DNA of 64,000 bases, taken from Thermostichus vulcanus str. 'Rupite'. Its GTDB lineage: Bacteria > Cyanobacteriota > Cyanobacteriia > Thermostichales > Thermostichaceae. Location of the stretch: the NCBI RefSeq assembly GCF_022848905.1, contig NZ_JAFIRA010000003.1:62001-126000 (forward strand), given 5' to 3'. A program made the translations under genes and the position numbers. The notes beneath the pieces are model-generated. The model had not been told where the DNA came from. It ran no database searches and saw only the letters and a program-made list of their open reading frames with translations. Positions 8,465-16,217 of this stretch are shown here, one piece after another (position 1 is the first letter of the stretch; each line of letters opens with the position of its first letter).

Positions 8465-11191
8465 ATGATGCCTATGACTCAAGGCTCTGGATGGGTTCCA
8501 CCCTTGGAGCGGTTCCTTGAGCCAGTTCCCCTATTGGTAAGTCCTACCCACTCCGTCATCTCTGTCGTTAAATTTCTGGCTCAGAGAGGGTCTCCCTTCC
8601 GCTATGCCCTGGTAGGGGATCCCCACAAATTGGTTGGCATCCTGACGGCTACAGATGCATTGCGATGGCTGGCTCAGGGTGAGGGGGCGACGGATATCCC
8701 GGTTCAGGAGGTGATGACCACGCCTGTGCTGACCTTTGCTGCCCGCGACTATCGGGATCCCTTAACGCTGGTTCAGTTCATGCAGGCCCACGGAGTTCAG
8801 CATTTGCCAGTCGTGGATGCAACGGGATCCCTGCTGGGGGTTGTCAATCAAGAGGATCTCTGCCTGAACCTGATTCTGGAACACCGGCCATCCCAGCCTC
8901 CCTTGCCGACAGAAGCCCAGCAAGCGCTCACCACCTTGTGTCAGCTAGAAGAGGAAATCCTCACCGAGGAACTGCAAAAGGCCCTCAATCTGCGCATCGG
9001 CATTGAACACTCCATCCCCTTGGGCATTGCCGCTGCCGATTTTCAGGGCAAACAAATCTACGTCAACGATACCTTTGCCAAAATGGTGGGCTGGCCCAAA
9101 GAAGCCCTGCTTGGGCGGGATCCCCCCTATGTTTATTGGCCACCCGAGGAATTGGAGACTATTTTCGCAGCCTTCACTCAAGGCTTGAATCAAAGTCGGC
9201 CTTTGCAGGGATGGGAACTGACCTTTATGCGCCGCAACGGGGAGCGGTTTCCGGTACGCATTTTGGATGCTCCCTGGCGAGATGGTAAGGGAAATCTAAT
9301 CGGCATGATTGCCAGTGTGCAGGACTTAACCCCAGAAAAACATCAATTACAGCAAACCCATCTGCTCAGCCGCATCACGCAAGGGATCCGACAGTTCTCA
9401 CAAGTCGAAGACATTTTGAACTTCACTGTGCGGGAGATTCGCCACTTGCTACAGGTAGATCGGGTGGTTATTTACCGTTTTTTACCCAACTGGGCCGGAG
9501 AAATTGTTGCAGAATCTGTCAGTCAATCGAAATTCAGCCTGCTGGGTCGAGTCATTGAAGATCCCTGCTTCATGAGCGGGTGGCACCACCCCTATCAGCA
9601 GGGCCGCATTTCAGCCATTGAAGATATCGACACCGCTTCAGTTCAACCCTGTCACCGGGAGTTGCTAGCGAGTTTACAAGTGCGGGCAAACTTGGTGGTG
9701 CCCATTCTGCAAGCGGATTCCTCCCACACTTCTACCGAGCAAGAGTGCCTCTGGGGTCTGTTGATCGCCCATCACTGCACGGCCCCCAAAAGCTGGGATC
9801 CCTGGATGCCCGAATCCCTGAAGCAATTTGCGGATCAACTGGGTCTAGCGCTGCAACAGGCGGTTCTCGTCCAACGACTGCAGGCCACCAACGCCGAGCT
9901 GCAATACCAAGTGGAAGTGCGCAATGCCGAGCTGCGTCAACTGGTGAGCTATGAGCAACTGTTGCGATTGATCAGTGATAAAGTGCGCTCCAGTTTGTCT
10001 GAAGAAGACATCCTCACTACCGTTACTCAGGAACTCACCCAATCCCTACACCTGGGCGTTTGTGGGGTTGCTCTTCTTGAGGCAGAAACCCACACCTATA
10101 CTCTGGCTTATGAATTTGCAGGCTCTATGCCGAGCATTGGCAAAGTCTCACTGCCGATGGATCCCGTCCTTCTAAAACAACTGCAGCAGGGTCAAACCCT
10201 CTGTTTCAGCACCAATCATCCCCTGCGCGGTTGGTGTACCCTTGTCGCTTGCCCCTTACACACAGAACTCCAGGATCGGATCCCCTCGGAAGCCTCAGTG
10301 TCACAGACCCCATCCAAAACAACAACCTCACTGCTGGGTTTTCTGAAGTTAATTCGTCTCCCCCATGAAGGGTTTACTCCTGCCGAGATCCGCTTTGCGG
10401 AACAAATAGCCATCCAATGCAGTATCGCCATTCGCCAAGCTTGCCTTTACCAAGAAACTCAGAATCAGCTACAGCAGTTGATGAAGCTAAACCAGCTTAA
10501 AGAAGATTTTCTCAATATGGTCTCCCACGAGCTGCGCACTCCCCTCACCAGCATGAAAATGGCCCTAAAAATGCTGGAGGTAAGCGGCATTACCGAGAAG
10601 CAAATCCGCTACTTTAACATTCTCAAGCAAGAGTGGCAAAAAGAGCTGGATCTGGTCAACGATCTCCTGGATTTACAACGTCTGGAATCTGGTAGCCGTC
10701 AACTGGAAGTAACTCGCTTTTGCGTACAGGATCGGCTTACGGAAGTATTGGAGCCGTTTGCCTTGCGTTTTCAAGAACGTCAACTCACTTTCATCCCCCA
10801 AATTCCTTCGGATCCCTTTATCTTCACTACTGATGCAGGGTTATTGACTCGCATTCTGAGTGAATTGCTCAACAATGCTGTCAAATACACTCCTGCCGGC
10901 GAACAGATTCACTTATTGGTTTCTGGCTCCTCACTCCATTTACACTTACAAGTCACCAATACAGGGGTGCAGATCCCATCGGAGCATTTATCCCGTATTT
11001 TCGAGAAGTTTTATCGGGTTCCACAGCTGGATCAGGCACAACAGGGAGGCACCGGATTGGGTCTGCCGCTGGTTAAAAAAGCGGTGGAACTGTTGCGAGG
11101 AGACCTGCGGGCGGAAAGCCAAGAAAACCGTACCGTTTTTGAGGTAAGCCTGCCCAACTTATCGACAGACGGGAGCTCCCGCAATCCATAA
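8465..11191 (+). CDS. CBS-PAS-cyanobacteriochrome GAF-GAF sensor histidine kinase
   Basis: This 908-residue soluble sensor kinase has, in order: two CBS domains (about 20-145), a PAS domain (about 185-290), a phytochrome-type GAF domain (about 300-480), a second GAF (about 505-670), a dimerisation/phosphoacceptor domain with His688 in SHELRTPLTS, and an ATPase domain with GGTGLGL near 860. The first GAF has the bilin-binding cysteine Cys396 in PCHRELLASLQVRANLVVP. It also has a second cysteine, Cys368, in a DPCF motif 28 residues earlier, the layout of DXCF-type cyanobacteriochromes. It is therefore probably a light sensor, perhaps also reading adenylates through CBS. No partner response regulator is adjacent. 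Start choice is ATG 8465 or 8474. Confidence 0.9.
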   Translation: MMPMTQGSGWVPPLERFLEPVPLLVSPTHSVISVVKFLAQRGSPFRYALVGDPHKLVGILTATDALRWLAQGEGATDIPVQEVMTTPVLTFAARDYRDPLTLVQFMQAHGVQHLPVVDATGSLLGVVNQEDLCLNLILEHRPSQPPLPTEAQQALTTLCQLEEEILTEELQKALNLRIGIEHSIPLGIAAADFQGKQIYVNDTFAKMVGWPKEALLGRDPPYVYWPPEELETIFAAFTQGLNQSRPLQGWELTFMRRNGERFPVRILDAPWRDGKGNLIGMIASVQDLTPEKHQLQQTHLLSRITQGIRQFSQVEDILNFTVREIRHLLQVDRVVIYRFLPNWAGEIVAESVSQSKFSLLGRVIEDPCFMSGWHHPYQQGRISAIEDIDTASVQPCHRELLASLQVRANLVVPILQADSSHTSTEQECLWGLLIAHHCTAPKSWDPWMPESLKQFADQLGLALQQAVLVQRLQATNAELQYQVEVRNAELRQLVSYEQLLRLISDKVRSSLSEEDILTTVTQELTQSLHLGVCGVALLEAETHTYTLAYEFAGSMPSIGKVSLPMDPVLLKQLQQGQTLCFSTNHPLRGWCTLVACPLHTELQDRIPSEASVSQTPSKTTTSLLGFLKLIRLPHEGFTPAEIRFAEQIAIQCSIAIRQACLYQETQNQLQQLMKLNQLKEDFLNMVSHELRTPLTSMKMALKMLEVSGITEKQIRYFNILKQEWQKELDLVNDLLDLQRLESGSRQLEVTRFCVQDRLTEVLEPFALRFQERQLTFIPQIPSDPFIFTTDAGLLTRILSELLNNAVKYTPAGEQIHLLVSGSSLHLHLQVTNTGVQIPSEHLSRIFEKFYRVPQLDQAQQGGTGLGLPLVKKAVELLRGDLRAESQENRTVFEVSLPNLSTDGSSRNP

Positions 11192-11330
11192 AAAACCGGT
11201 GCTGGCCAAGGACATGGCAGCCGATGACAACGGTTGAAGCTGTGTTAATATTTTGCATAACTTACACAGTTTGGGGTAGCTGACCCTTTTTGGATCGGTT
11301 TTTGGGATCCTGTCAGCGGTGCGTAGCACT

Positions 11331-11861
11331 ATGGGCAAAGTTTTGGTTTTGAATGCCTCCTACGAGCCGCTCAACATTACCAGTTGGCGTCGGGCAGTCA
11401 TTCTTTTACTCAAGGGCAAAGCGGAACAAATCGAGCACAACGGCAGAGTGGTCTACGGCAACATGCCTTTGCCCACTGTCATTCGTCTGCGCCACTACGT
11501 CCACATTCCCCACAAAGAGATCCCCCTCACCCGTCGCAATGTTCTGTATCGGGATGCCCACCGTTGTCAGTACTGCGGCTGTTCTGGAGAGGATCTCACC
11601 CTCGATCACATTATTCCCCGTTCCCGTGGCGGCGGAGACACCTGGGAAAATGTCGTCAGTGCCTGTGTGCGCTGCAATGTCAAAAAGGGAAATCGCACCC
11701 CCCGTGAGGCCGGTATGCCTTTGTTACGCCAACCCCGTCGACCCCATAGCACCCTTCATTTTGAAATTTCCAAAGCGGTCGGCAGCGGCACCCACCGAGA
11801 GTGGTCGAAATACACCATCGGGTTGGAAGGGGGTTCGGAGGAGGAGCTGCCAAACAGCTAA
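11331..11861 (+). CDS. HNH endonuclease family protein
   Basis: The 176-residue protein has an N-terminal region beginning MGKVLVLNASYEPLNITSW and a C-terminal HNH nuclease domain. Paired zinc cysteines are seen in CQYCG and CVRCN, and the HNH core is DHIIPRSRGGGDTWENVV. Stand-alone proteins of this type are common in cyanobacteria and actinobacteria; their substrate is unclear. A GTG at 11319 would add four residues, but ATG 11331 matches the family start. No intron or restriction gene is adjacent, so a homing or defence role is not supported. Confidence 0.88.
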   Translation: MGKVLVLNASYEPLNITSWRRAVILLLKGKAEQIEHNGRVVYGNMPLPTVIRLRHYVHIPHKEIPLTRRNVLYRDAHRCQYCGCSGEDLTLDHIIPRSRGGGDTWENVVSACVRCNVKKGNRTPREAGMPLLRQPRRPHSTLHFEISKAVGSGTHREWSKYTIGLEGGSEEELPNS

Positions 11862-11871
11862 GGATGTGATG

Positions 11872-12807
11872 TTAGGGAGGTGATTCTGAGACAGAGGCAG
11901 CCTTAGAAATCGGGGGCGATGTGGTGGCCGGGAGCCCGGTCTCAATCCAATCGCGAATCAAAGGATTCACCAGTTCTGGGCGCTCATCGTGAGGGCAGTG
12001 GCCGGCCTCTATGAAATGCTCCACCAACTGCGGGTAATGGGCGCGGTACAACTTGGAGCGTTCGCGGGCCCGCATCCAGGGATCCCGTTCTCCCCAAATC
12101 AATAACAACGGACGCACCAAACTGCGCAGCAACTCATCCACATAACGGCCTTTCTGGCCTCCTCGCATCAGAGCCGCAAACACATCCGCCGCCCCCGGAT
12201 CCATGCTGGGGCGATGGATATCTTCAACCAACTGATCCGTCACCGCTGCCGGATCATAGTAAACCTGTTTTAACTTTTCTCGAATCACCCGGGGCTGCCG
12301 CAAATACAGAAACAGCAGGTACGACACCAGGCGCTGGCGCAACCCCCAACCCACCAGGCCACCCAACCATTGTTTCCATCCCGTTGGGGATCCCCCCAGA
12401 GTGGAAAAGCCACCCGCCCCATTGAGCAGAACCACGCCGCGAATCCACTCCGGCCACTCTGCCGCCAAACTCAGCACCACATAGCCCCCAAGGGAGTTGC
12501 CAATCCCCACCACGGGCCGACGCACCACCTGTTGGCAAAAGTCCCGCAGTTGATCCCGCCAAATCTCGGTGCGGTAATCCCAGTTGGGCTTGGCAGAACG
12601 ACCAAAACCCAGCAAATCGATGGCGTAAACCTGATAATGTTGGGCCAATTCGGGGATGTTTTTGCGCCAGTGGTCGGTGGAGGCCCCGAAGCCATGTACC
12701 AAAAGCAAAGGCTGCCCGTGCTCACCCTGTTTGACGTAGTGAACTGACTGCCCTCGCCAAATCCAGCGCGCCGAGGTAGGAGTGGCCGATGCCGATGTTG
12801 AAGTCAT
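11872..12807 (-). CDS. Alpha/beta-fold hydrolase
   Basis: The 311-residue product is an alpha/beta hydrolase. The oxyanion region is LLVHGFGASTDHW, the nucleophile Ser lies in GIGNSLGGYV, the acid in LIWGERDPW, and the histidine in EAGHCPHDERP. Related cyanobacterial and plant proteins include chlorophyll dephytylases and pheophytinase-like enzymes, but nothing here fixes the substrate. ATG 12807 is preferred to the TTG at 12822. It is convergent with the HNH gene and divergent from ruvA. Confidence 0.85.
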   Translation of the reverse strand: MTSTSASATPTSARWIWRGQSVHYVKQGEHGQPLLLVHGFGASTDHWRKNIPELAQHYQVYAIDLLGFGRSAKPNWDYRTEIWRDQLRDFCQQVVRRPVVGIGNSLGGYVVLSLAAEWPEWIRGVVLLNGAGGFSTLGGSPTGWKQWLGGLVGWGLRQRLVSYLLFLYLRQPRVIREKLKQVYYDPAAVTDQLVEDIHRPSMDPGAADVFAALMRGGQKGRYVDELLRSLVRPLLLIWGERDPWMRARERSKLYRAHYPQLVEHFIEAGHCPHDERPELVNPLIRDWIETGLPATTSPPISKAASVSESPP

Positions 12808-12917
12808 AATGACCGTCCGCAAGCCTCTTTCATTCTAGATTCTCCTTGGCGCTTCCCCTAGGGGCTGATCCGGAGTCTTGGCCTGGCAGTATCCTAAACA
12901 CGGGTTGGATTGACAGC

Positions 12918-13532
12918 ATGATCGCGTTTTTAATGGGCCATCTGGTAGCCATCGAGTTGGGGGAACGGAGCAACCTGACCGTTGAGGTGCAGGGGATCGG
13001 CTATCGGGTCAAAGCACCGGAGCGGTTCCTCAAGCAATTGCCTGCTTTGGGAGAGTCGATCCAGGTGTTTACCCACTTGGTGGTTCGAGAAACGGAGTTG
13101 GTGTTGTATGGATTTGGCTCCGGCGCCGAGCGAGACTTATTTGTGGAGCTGATCAAGGTTTCGGGAGTGGGGCCGGCGCTGGGATTGGCCCTGCTCAATA
13201 CCCTCAGCCTGCCGGAATTGGTGCAAGCCGTGGTCACCGACAATATACGAGTGCTTTCCCGCACCCCCGGCGTGGGCTACAAAACTGCCCAAAGGCTGGC
13301 TCTAGAACTCAAAACCAAATTGGCCAACTGGCGACAGGGGGCGGGAGTGAGTGAACAAATCTTAGCTGGAGGCCCCCCTATGCCCATCCGCGAAGAAGTA
13401 GAAATGGCCCTCCTTGCCCTCGGCTACAGCGCCAGCGAAATTTATACAGCTCTGCAAGCCCTGCCCCCGCAACCCCAACAAACGGAAGACTGGCTGCGCG
13501 CTGCCATCACCTACCTGAGCCAGCAACCATGA
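12918..13532 (+). CDS. ruvA: Holliday junction branch migration protein RuvA
   Basis: RuvA tetramers bind four-way DNA junctions and load the RuvB motor. The 204-residue product shows the OB-fold N-terminus MIAFLMGHLVAIEL, the helix-hairpin-helix segments LIKVSGVGPALGLALL and LSRTPGVGYKTAQRLALELK, and the C-terminal RuvB-contact domain (EVEMALLALGYSASEI). The frame is open to 12846, but the RuvA signature begins at ATG 12918. Its stop overlaps the nadD start as ATGA, so the two are translationally coupled. Confidence 0.96.
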   Translation: MIAFLMGHLVAIELGERSNLTVEVQGIGYRVKAPERFLKQLPALGESIQVFTHLVVRETELVLYGFGSGAERDLFVELIKVSGVGPALGLALLNTLSLPELVQAVVTDNIRVLSRTPGVGYKTAQRLALELKTKLANWRQGAGVSEQILAGGPPMPIREEVEMALLALGYSASEIYTALQALPPQPQQTEDWLRAAITYLSQQP

Positions 13533-14146
13533 GTGCTTCCATCCTCAAATCCCGGCGGGTTGCCATTTTGGGAGGTACCTTTAACCCCGTCCACCAGGGG
13601 CACCTGATCATGGCGGAGCAGGCCCTTTGGCAGTTCCACCTGGATCAAGTCCTGTGGATGCCTGCCGGGGATCCCCCCCACAAGCCCTTAGCCTCTGGTG
13701 CCACCACCGCCGACCGCCTGGCTATGGTGAAGTTGGCCATTGCCGATCACGAGCGCTTCGCCTGCTCGGAGTTGGAGATTCACCGCCAAGGGCGCTCCTA
13801 CACCATCGAAACGCTGCGCAGTCTCATCCAGGAGCAACCCGACACCCAGTGGTACTGGATCATCGGTGTCGATGCCTTGCGGGATTTGCCCCAGTGGCAC
13901 CAAGCGCAGGAATTAGCCCAGATCTGCCACTGGATTGTTGCTCCCCGCGTCGATGCCGGTGATGCACTGCAGGTGCTGCGGGCAGTAGCTGAAAAGCTAC
14001 CGCTGCAGGCAGAAGTGCTAGAAGCACCGACCCTGACGCTATCGTCCACCTATCTGCGGGAACAAATCCGCAAAGGGGGATCCATCCGCTACCTAGTACC
14101 CACCGCTGTTGAGCAGTACATTCGCCAACACCAGCTGTATCGCTAG
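13529..14146 (+). CDS. nadD: Nicotinate-nucleotide adenylyltransferase
   Basis: NadD joins nicotinate mononucleotide and ATP in NAD synthesis. The 205-residue protein has the nucleotidyltransferase motif GGTFNPVHQGHLIMAEQA near the N-terminus and the SSTYLREQIRKG motif (ISSTxIR type) near the C-terminus. It starts with the ATG that overlaps the ruvA stop by four bases, so it depends on ruvA transcription. It converges on psaC. Confidence 0.94.
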   Translation: MSASILKSRRVAILGGTFNPVHQGHLIMAEQALWQFHLDQVLWMPAGDPPHKPLASGATTADRLAMVKLAIADHERFACSELEIHRQGRSYTIETLRSLIQEQPDTQWYWIIGVDALRDLPQWHQAQELAQICHWIVAPRVDAGDALQVLRAVAEKLPLQAEVLEAPTLTLSSTYLREQIRKGGSIRYLVPTAVEQYIRQHQLYR

Positions 14147-14156
14147 TGCAACCACG

Positions 14157-14180
14157 AAAAGAGGGGGAATGGATCCCCCC
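14157..14180 (-). terminator. Probable intrinsic terminator of psaC
   Basis: Read on the minus strand, a GGGGG/CCCCC stem with a seven-base loop (14163-14180) is followed by TCTTTTC. It lies about 30 bases after the psaC stop and in the short space between the convergent nadD and psaC genes. The stem is short and the T run is interrupted. Confidence 0.5.
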
Positions 14181-14208
14181 AGTATAGGTTTGCAGCCGAC
14201 TGCCAGAC

Positions 14209-14457
14209 TTAGTAGGCCAAGCCCATGCTGCGGGTGGTTTCAGGGCCTAGGTAAACCCGAATACTAAGGAAATCAGTGGGACAAGCAGTTTCACAGCGTT
14301 TGCAGCCAACACAATCCTCGGTGCGAGGGGAGGCCGCGATCATCCCGGCCTTGTTGTTACCCTTCCAGGGCACCATCTCCAACACATCGGTGGGACAAGC
14401 CCGCACACATTGGGTACAACCGATGCAGGTGTCGTAGATCTTGACCGAGTGAGCCAT
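14209..14457 (-). CDS. psaC: Photosystem I iron-sulfur subunit PsaC
   Basis: PsaC carries the terminal 4Fe-4S clusters FA and FB of photosystem I on the stromal/cytoplasmic side and hands electrons to ferredoxin. Both CxxCxxCxxxCP cluster motifs are intact (Cys11/14/17/21 and Cys49/52/55/59). The protein is 82 residues, one more than usual. The loop after VPW reads [13 protein letters not shown] instead of the common DGCKAAQIASSP, so the extra non-ligand cysteine of most PsaC proteins is absent. ATG 14457 gives [14 protein letters not shown]; upstream codons are not PsaC. The 235-base region upstream, shared with a divergent gene, should hold its promoter. Confidence 0.97.
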   Translation of the reverse strand: MAHSVKIYDTCIGCTQCVRACPTDVLEMVPWKGNNKAGMIAASPRTEDCVGCKRCETACPTDFLSIRVYLGPETTRSMGLAY

Positions 14458-14692
14458 TAGCGTTCTCCAGTCGAGCAGGTCGAAAAAAGCGTTTACTGAA
14501 TTGGCGTGGCAGCAACACCACTGCGCAAGTGCCCTCAGTGTACTGTAGTCCCGCGAAGCCTCCAAAATCTCAGATTCAAATGTTCAAACAAATTTACATC
14601 CGCGCAGATGACCCCGTTTGGCTTTGGGTTTGGTTTTACAAGCGGCGGCTGGGGGTGGGCTAGGATAGGGCTGAAGCTGGCAAGGGATCCTT

Positions 14693-15088
14693 ATGGGGCG
14701 CTCGATGCGGGATTTTAGGACACAAACTCAGGGGAACTTGCGTCGCCTAGGGCCAATTTTGCAAGAGATCTTCGAAGAGAGCAAACCGCGCCTGCGGGAA
14801 TGGGATCAACGACTCACCGATTGGGTGCGCAGCCGACATCTGGGGGTCGATCCGGCCCTGCCAAAGGTGGCCATCTACGTTGGGATAGCGATTGTGGTCT
14901 TGGTGATTCCGATTCTCACCTTGGCGGTGTTAGTGGCTCTGATTGCCTTTCTCGCCATCCAAATCGGCCAAAAATGGCCCCGGTGGCAGCAGCCGGATCC
15001 CTATCGCCGTACCGAGCGTCGCTATCTGCGCAGCGCGGCTGAGGATCAGGAATACCAGGAATACGATGACGACCCCGACCTGGGCTAG
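14693..15088 (+). CDS. Hypothetical single-span membrane protein
   Basis: No family is recognised. The 131-residue protein has a charged N-terminal half, one strong hydrophobic stretch at residues about 62-86 (VAIYVGIAIVVLVIPILTLA onward), and a tail rich in Asp, Glu and Tyr ending YDDDPDLG. An AAGGG ribosome site sits a suitable distance before ATG 14693, at the end of a GGGATCC repeat. The stop overlaps the convergent DUF3493-like gene by four bases. Confidence 0.65.
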   Translation: MGRSMRDFRTQTQGNLRRLGPILQEIFEESKPRLREWDQRLTDWVRSRHLGVDPALPKVAIYVGIAIVVLVIPILTLAVLVALIAFLAIQIGQKWPRWQQPDPYRRTERRYLRSAAEDQEYQEYDDDPDLG

Positions 15089-15480
15089 CACTCAGGTTCA
15101 TCAGGTTCAGAAGAGACCAGTGGGGCAGAAGATTGAGAAGGGTTAATGCCCAAACGCTGCTCCACCCGCCCAACCAACCGTTTACGAGCCCGCCCTTCCC
15201 AATGATTCAGGCCGAGCATAGCGGCTAGGATCCCCAATTGCAGGGCCAAACTGGGCAAGGTCACACTCAACTCTCGACCTGCCAAGGCCCGAAAGAAAAA
15301 CACAAATGCCCCGATGGTGGCCGAGGATCCCACCGCCAGGTAGATAAAGCGGCGCAAGCTCCGGTAGGGAGAGGCCAACTCGGTTAATAACCTCACCCGA
15401 TCCGCCTGGGAAAGATCGCTGCGCCGGAGCAGGGGGGACAGGCGAGGGGAAAACTGAGGACGACGATCCGATTCAGCCAT
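15085..15480 (-). CDS. DUF3493-like membrane protein
   Basis: The 131-residue protein has the pattern ASPYRSLRRFIYLAVGSSATIGAFVFFFRALAG, which resembles the DUF3493 family found in cyanobacteria and chloroplasts. Two hydrophobic segments follow each other at residues about 45-65 and about 75-92. Its start lies four bases after the ccmP stop on the same strand, so the two are probably one transcript. Function is unknown. Confidence 0.7.
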   Translation of the reverse strand: MAESDRRPQFSPRLSPLLRRSDLSQADRVRLLTELASPYRSLRRFIYLAVGSSATIGAFVFFFRALAGRELSVTLPSLALQLGILAAMLGLNHWEGRARKRLVGRVEQRLGINPSQSSAPLVSSEPDEPEC

Positions 15481-15484
15481 GGGG

Positions 15485-16126
15485 TTACACCTCTGCCTCT
15501 ATCAAAAGGGGATCCCGACCGGAAACCCCCGCCAAAATTTCCTCAGAAGCCCGACAAGCGGCCAAAATATCCCGTTCTTCTCCCCCCAAATAAACACGGC
15601 CAAAGCTGCCGAAGGGCATCACCTCCAAGATGTTGATCTGGGCGGATTTTTCCGCTTCGTTGGCGGCCAAGGGCGCATAGCCCGCCGGTTGCACCTCCAG
15701 AATGTAAAGGGTTTGCCCCGACAACAGCATCTGACCACGGCGGGAACGGTTAATCAACTGGGTCTGGTGGGGGTCGATGTTGCGGATGATCTGGCTGGAG
15801 ATGATGCGGGGCCGGAGGCGTTCCTGTTCTCTCACCCCCAAAGCCGCCAAAATGGCACGACCAGCGGTGCGGGTATCCCCTTGGTTGCTGGAGTGCACCT
15901 CCAAAAGGCCATAAAGGCGCTCCACCACCTGTAGCCCCGGCTTCACCGACGTGGACTTGAGGGCAACATCCATGATGCGGTTAATCTCAATACCCGGAGA
16001 AATCTCGATCCACAGGGAGGTATCGCCGGGGAGGGGCAAAAACCCATAGGCTACCGTACCCAGATAGGCAGCATACTGTGGCTGTAGCCGATCCAAAAAT
16101 ACATAACTGCGCAGGTCAATCCCCAA
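15485..16126 (-). CDS. ccmP: Carboxysome shell protein CcmP (tandem BMC domain)
   Basis: CcmP is a tandem bacterial-microcompartment (BMC-T) protein whose trimers form gated pores in the beta-carboxysome shell. The 213-residue length and sequence match my memory of Ccm[21 protein letters not shown], then [42 protein letters not shown] and [14 protein letters not shown]. Translation seems to begin at TTG 16126, after a GGGAG ribosome site, because no ATG or GTG precedes the conserved start. No other carboxysome gene is nearby, consistent with ccmP standing apart from ccmKLMN in many cyanobacteria. Confidence 0.92.
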   Translation of the reverse strand: MGIDLRSYVFLDRLQPQYAAYLGTVAYGFLPLPGDTSLWIEISPGIEINRIMDVALKSTSVKPGLQVVERLYGLLEVHSSNQGDTRTAGRAILAALGVREQERLRPRIISSQIIRNIDPHQTQLINRSRRGQMLLSGQTLYILEVQPAGYAPLAANEAEKSAQINILEVMPFGSFGRVYLGGEERDILAACRASEEILAGVSGRDPLLIEAEV

Positions 16127-16217
16127 AAACGTGCTCCCTTTGCAAACTGGACGCTGATTGGTTCTTTGGCAGGCAGATCATCTCTGCAGGACGGGCTTGG
16201 GCAAGAGCTCGGCTCCC

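Noticed and set aside
11331-11861. HNH gene as part of a defence or homing system
   Set aside because: No methylase, intron structure, phage or transposon gene is adjacent; the family is a common stand-alone one.
15485-16126. Carboxysome operon around ccmP
   Set aside because: No ccmK, ccmL, ccmM, ccmN, ccmO or Rubisco gene lies anywhere in the window; ccmP stands alone here.
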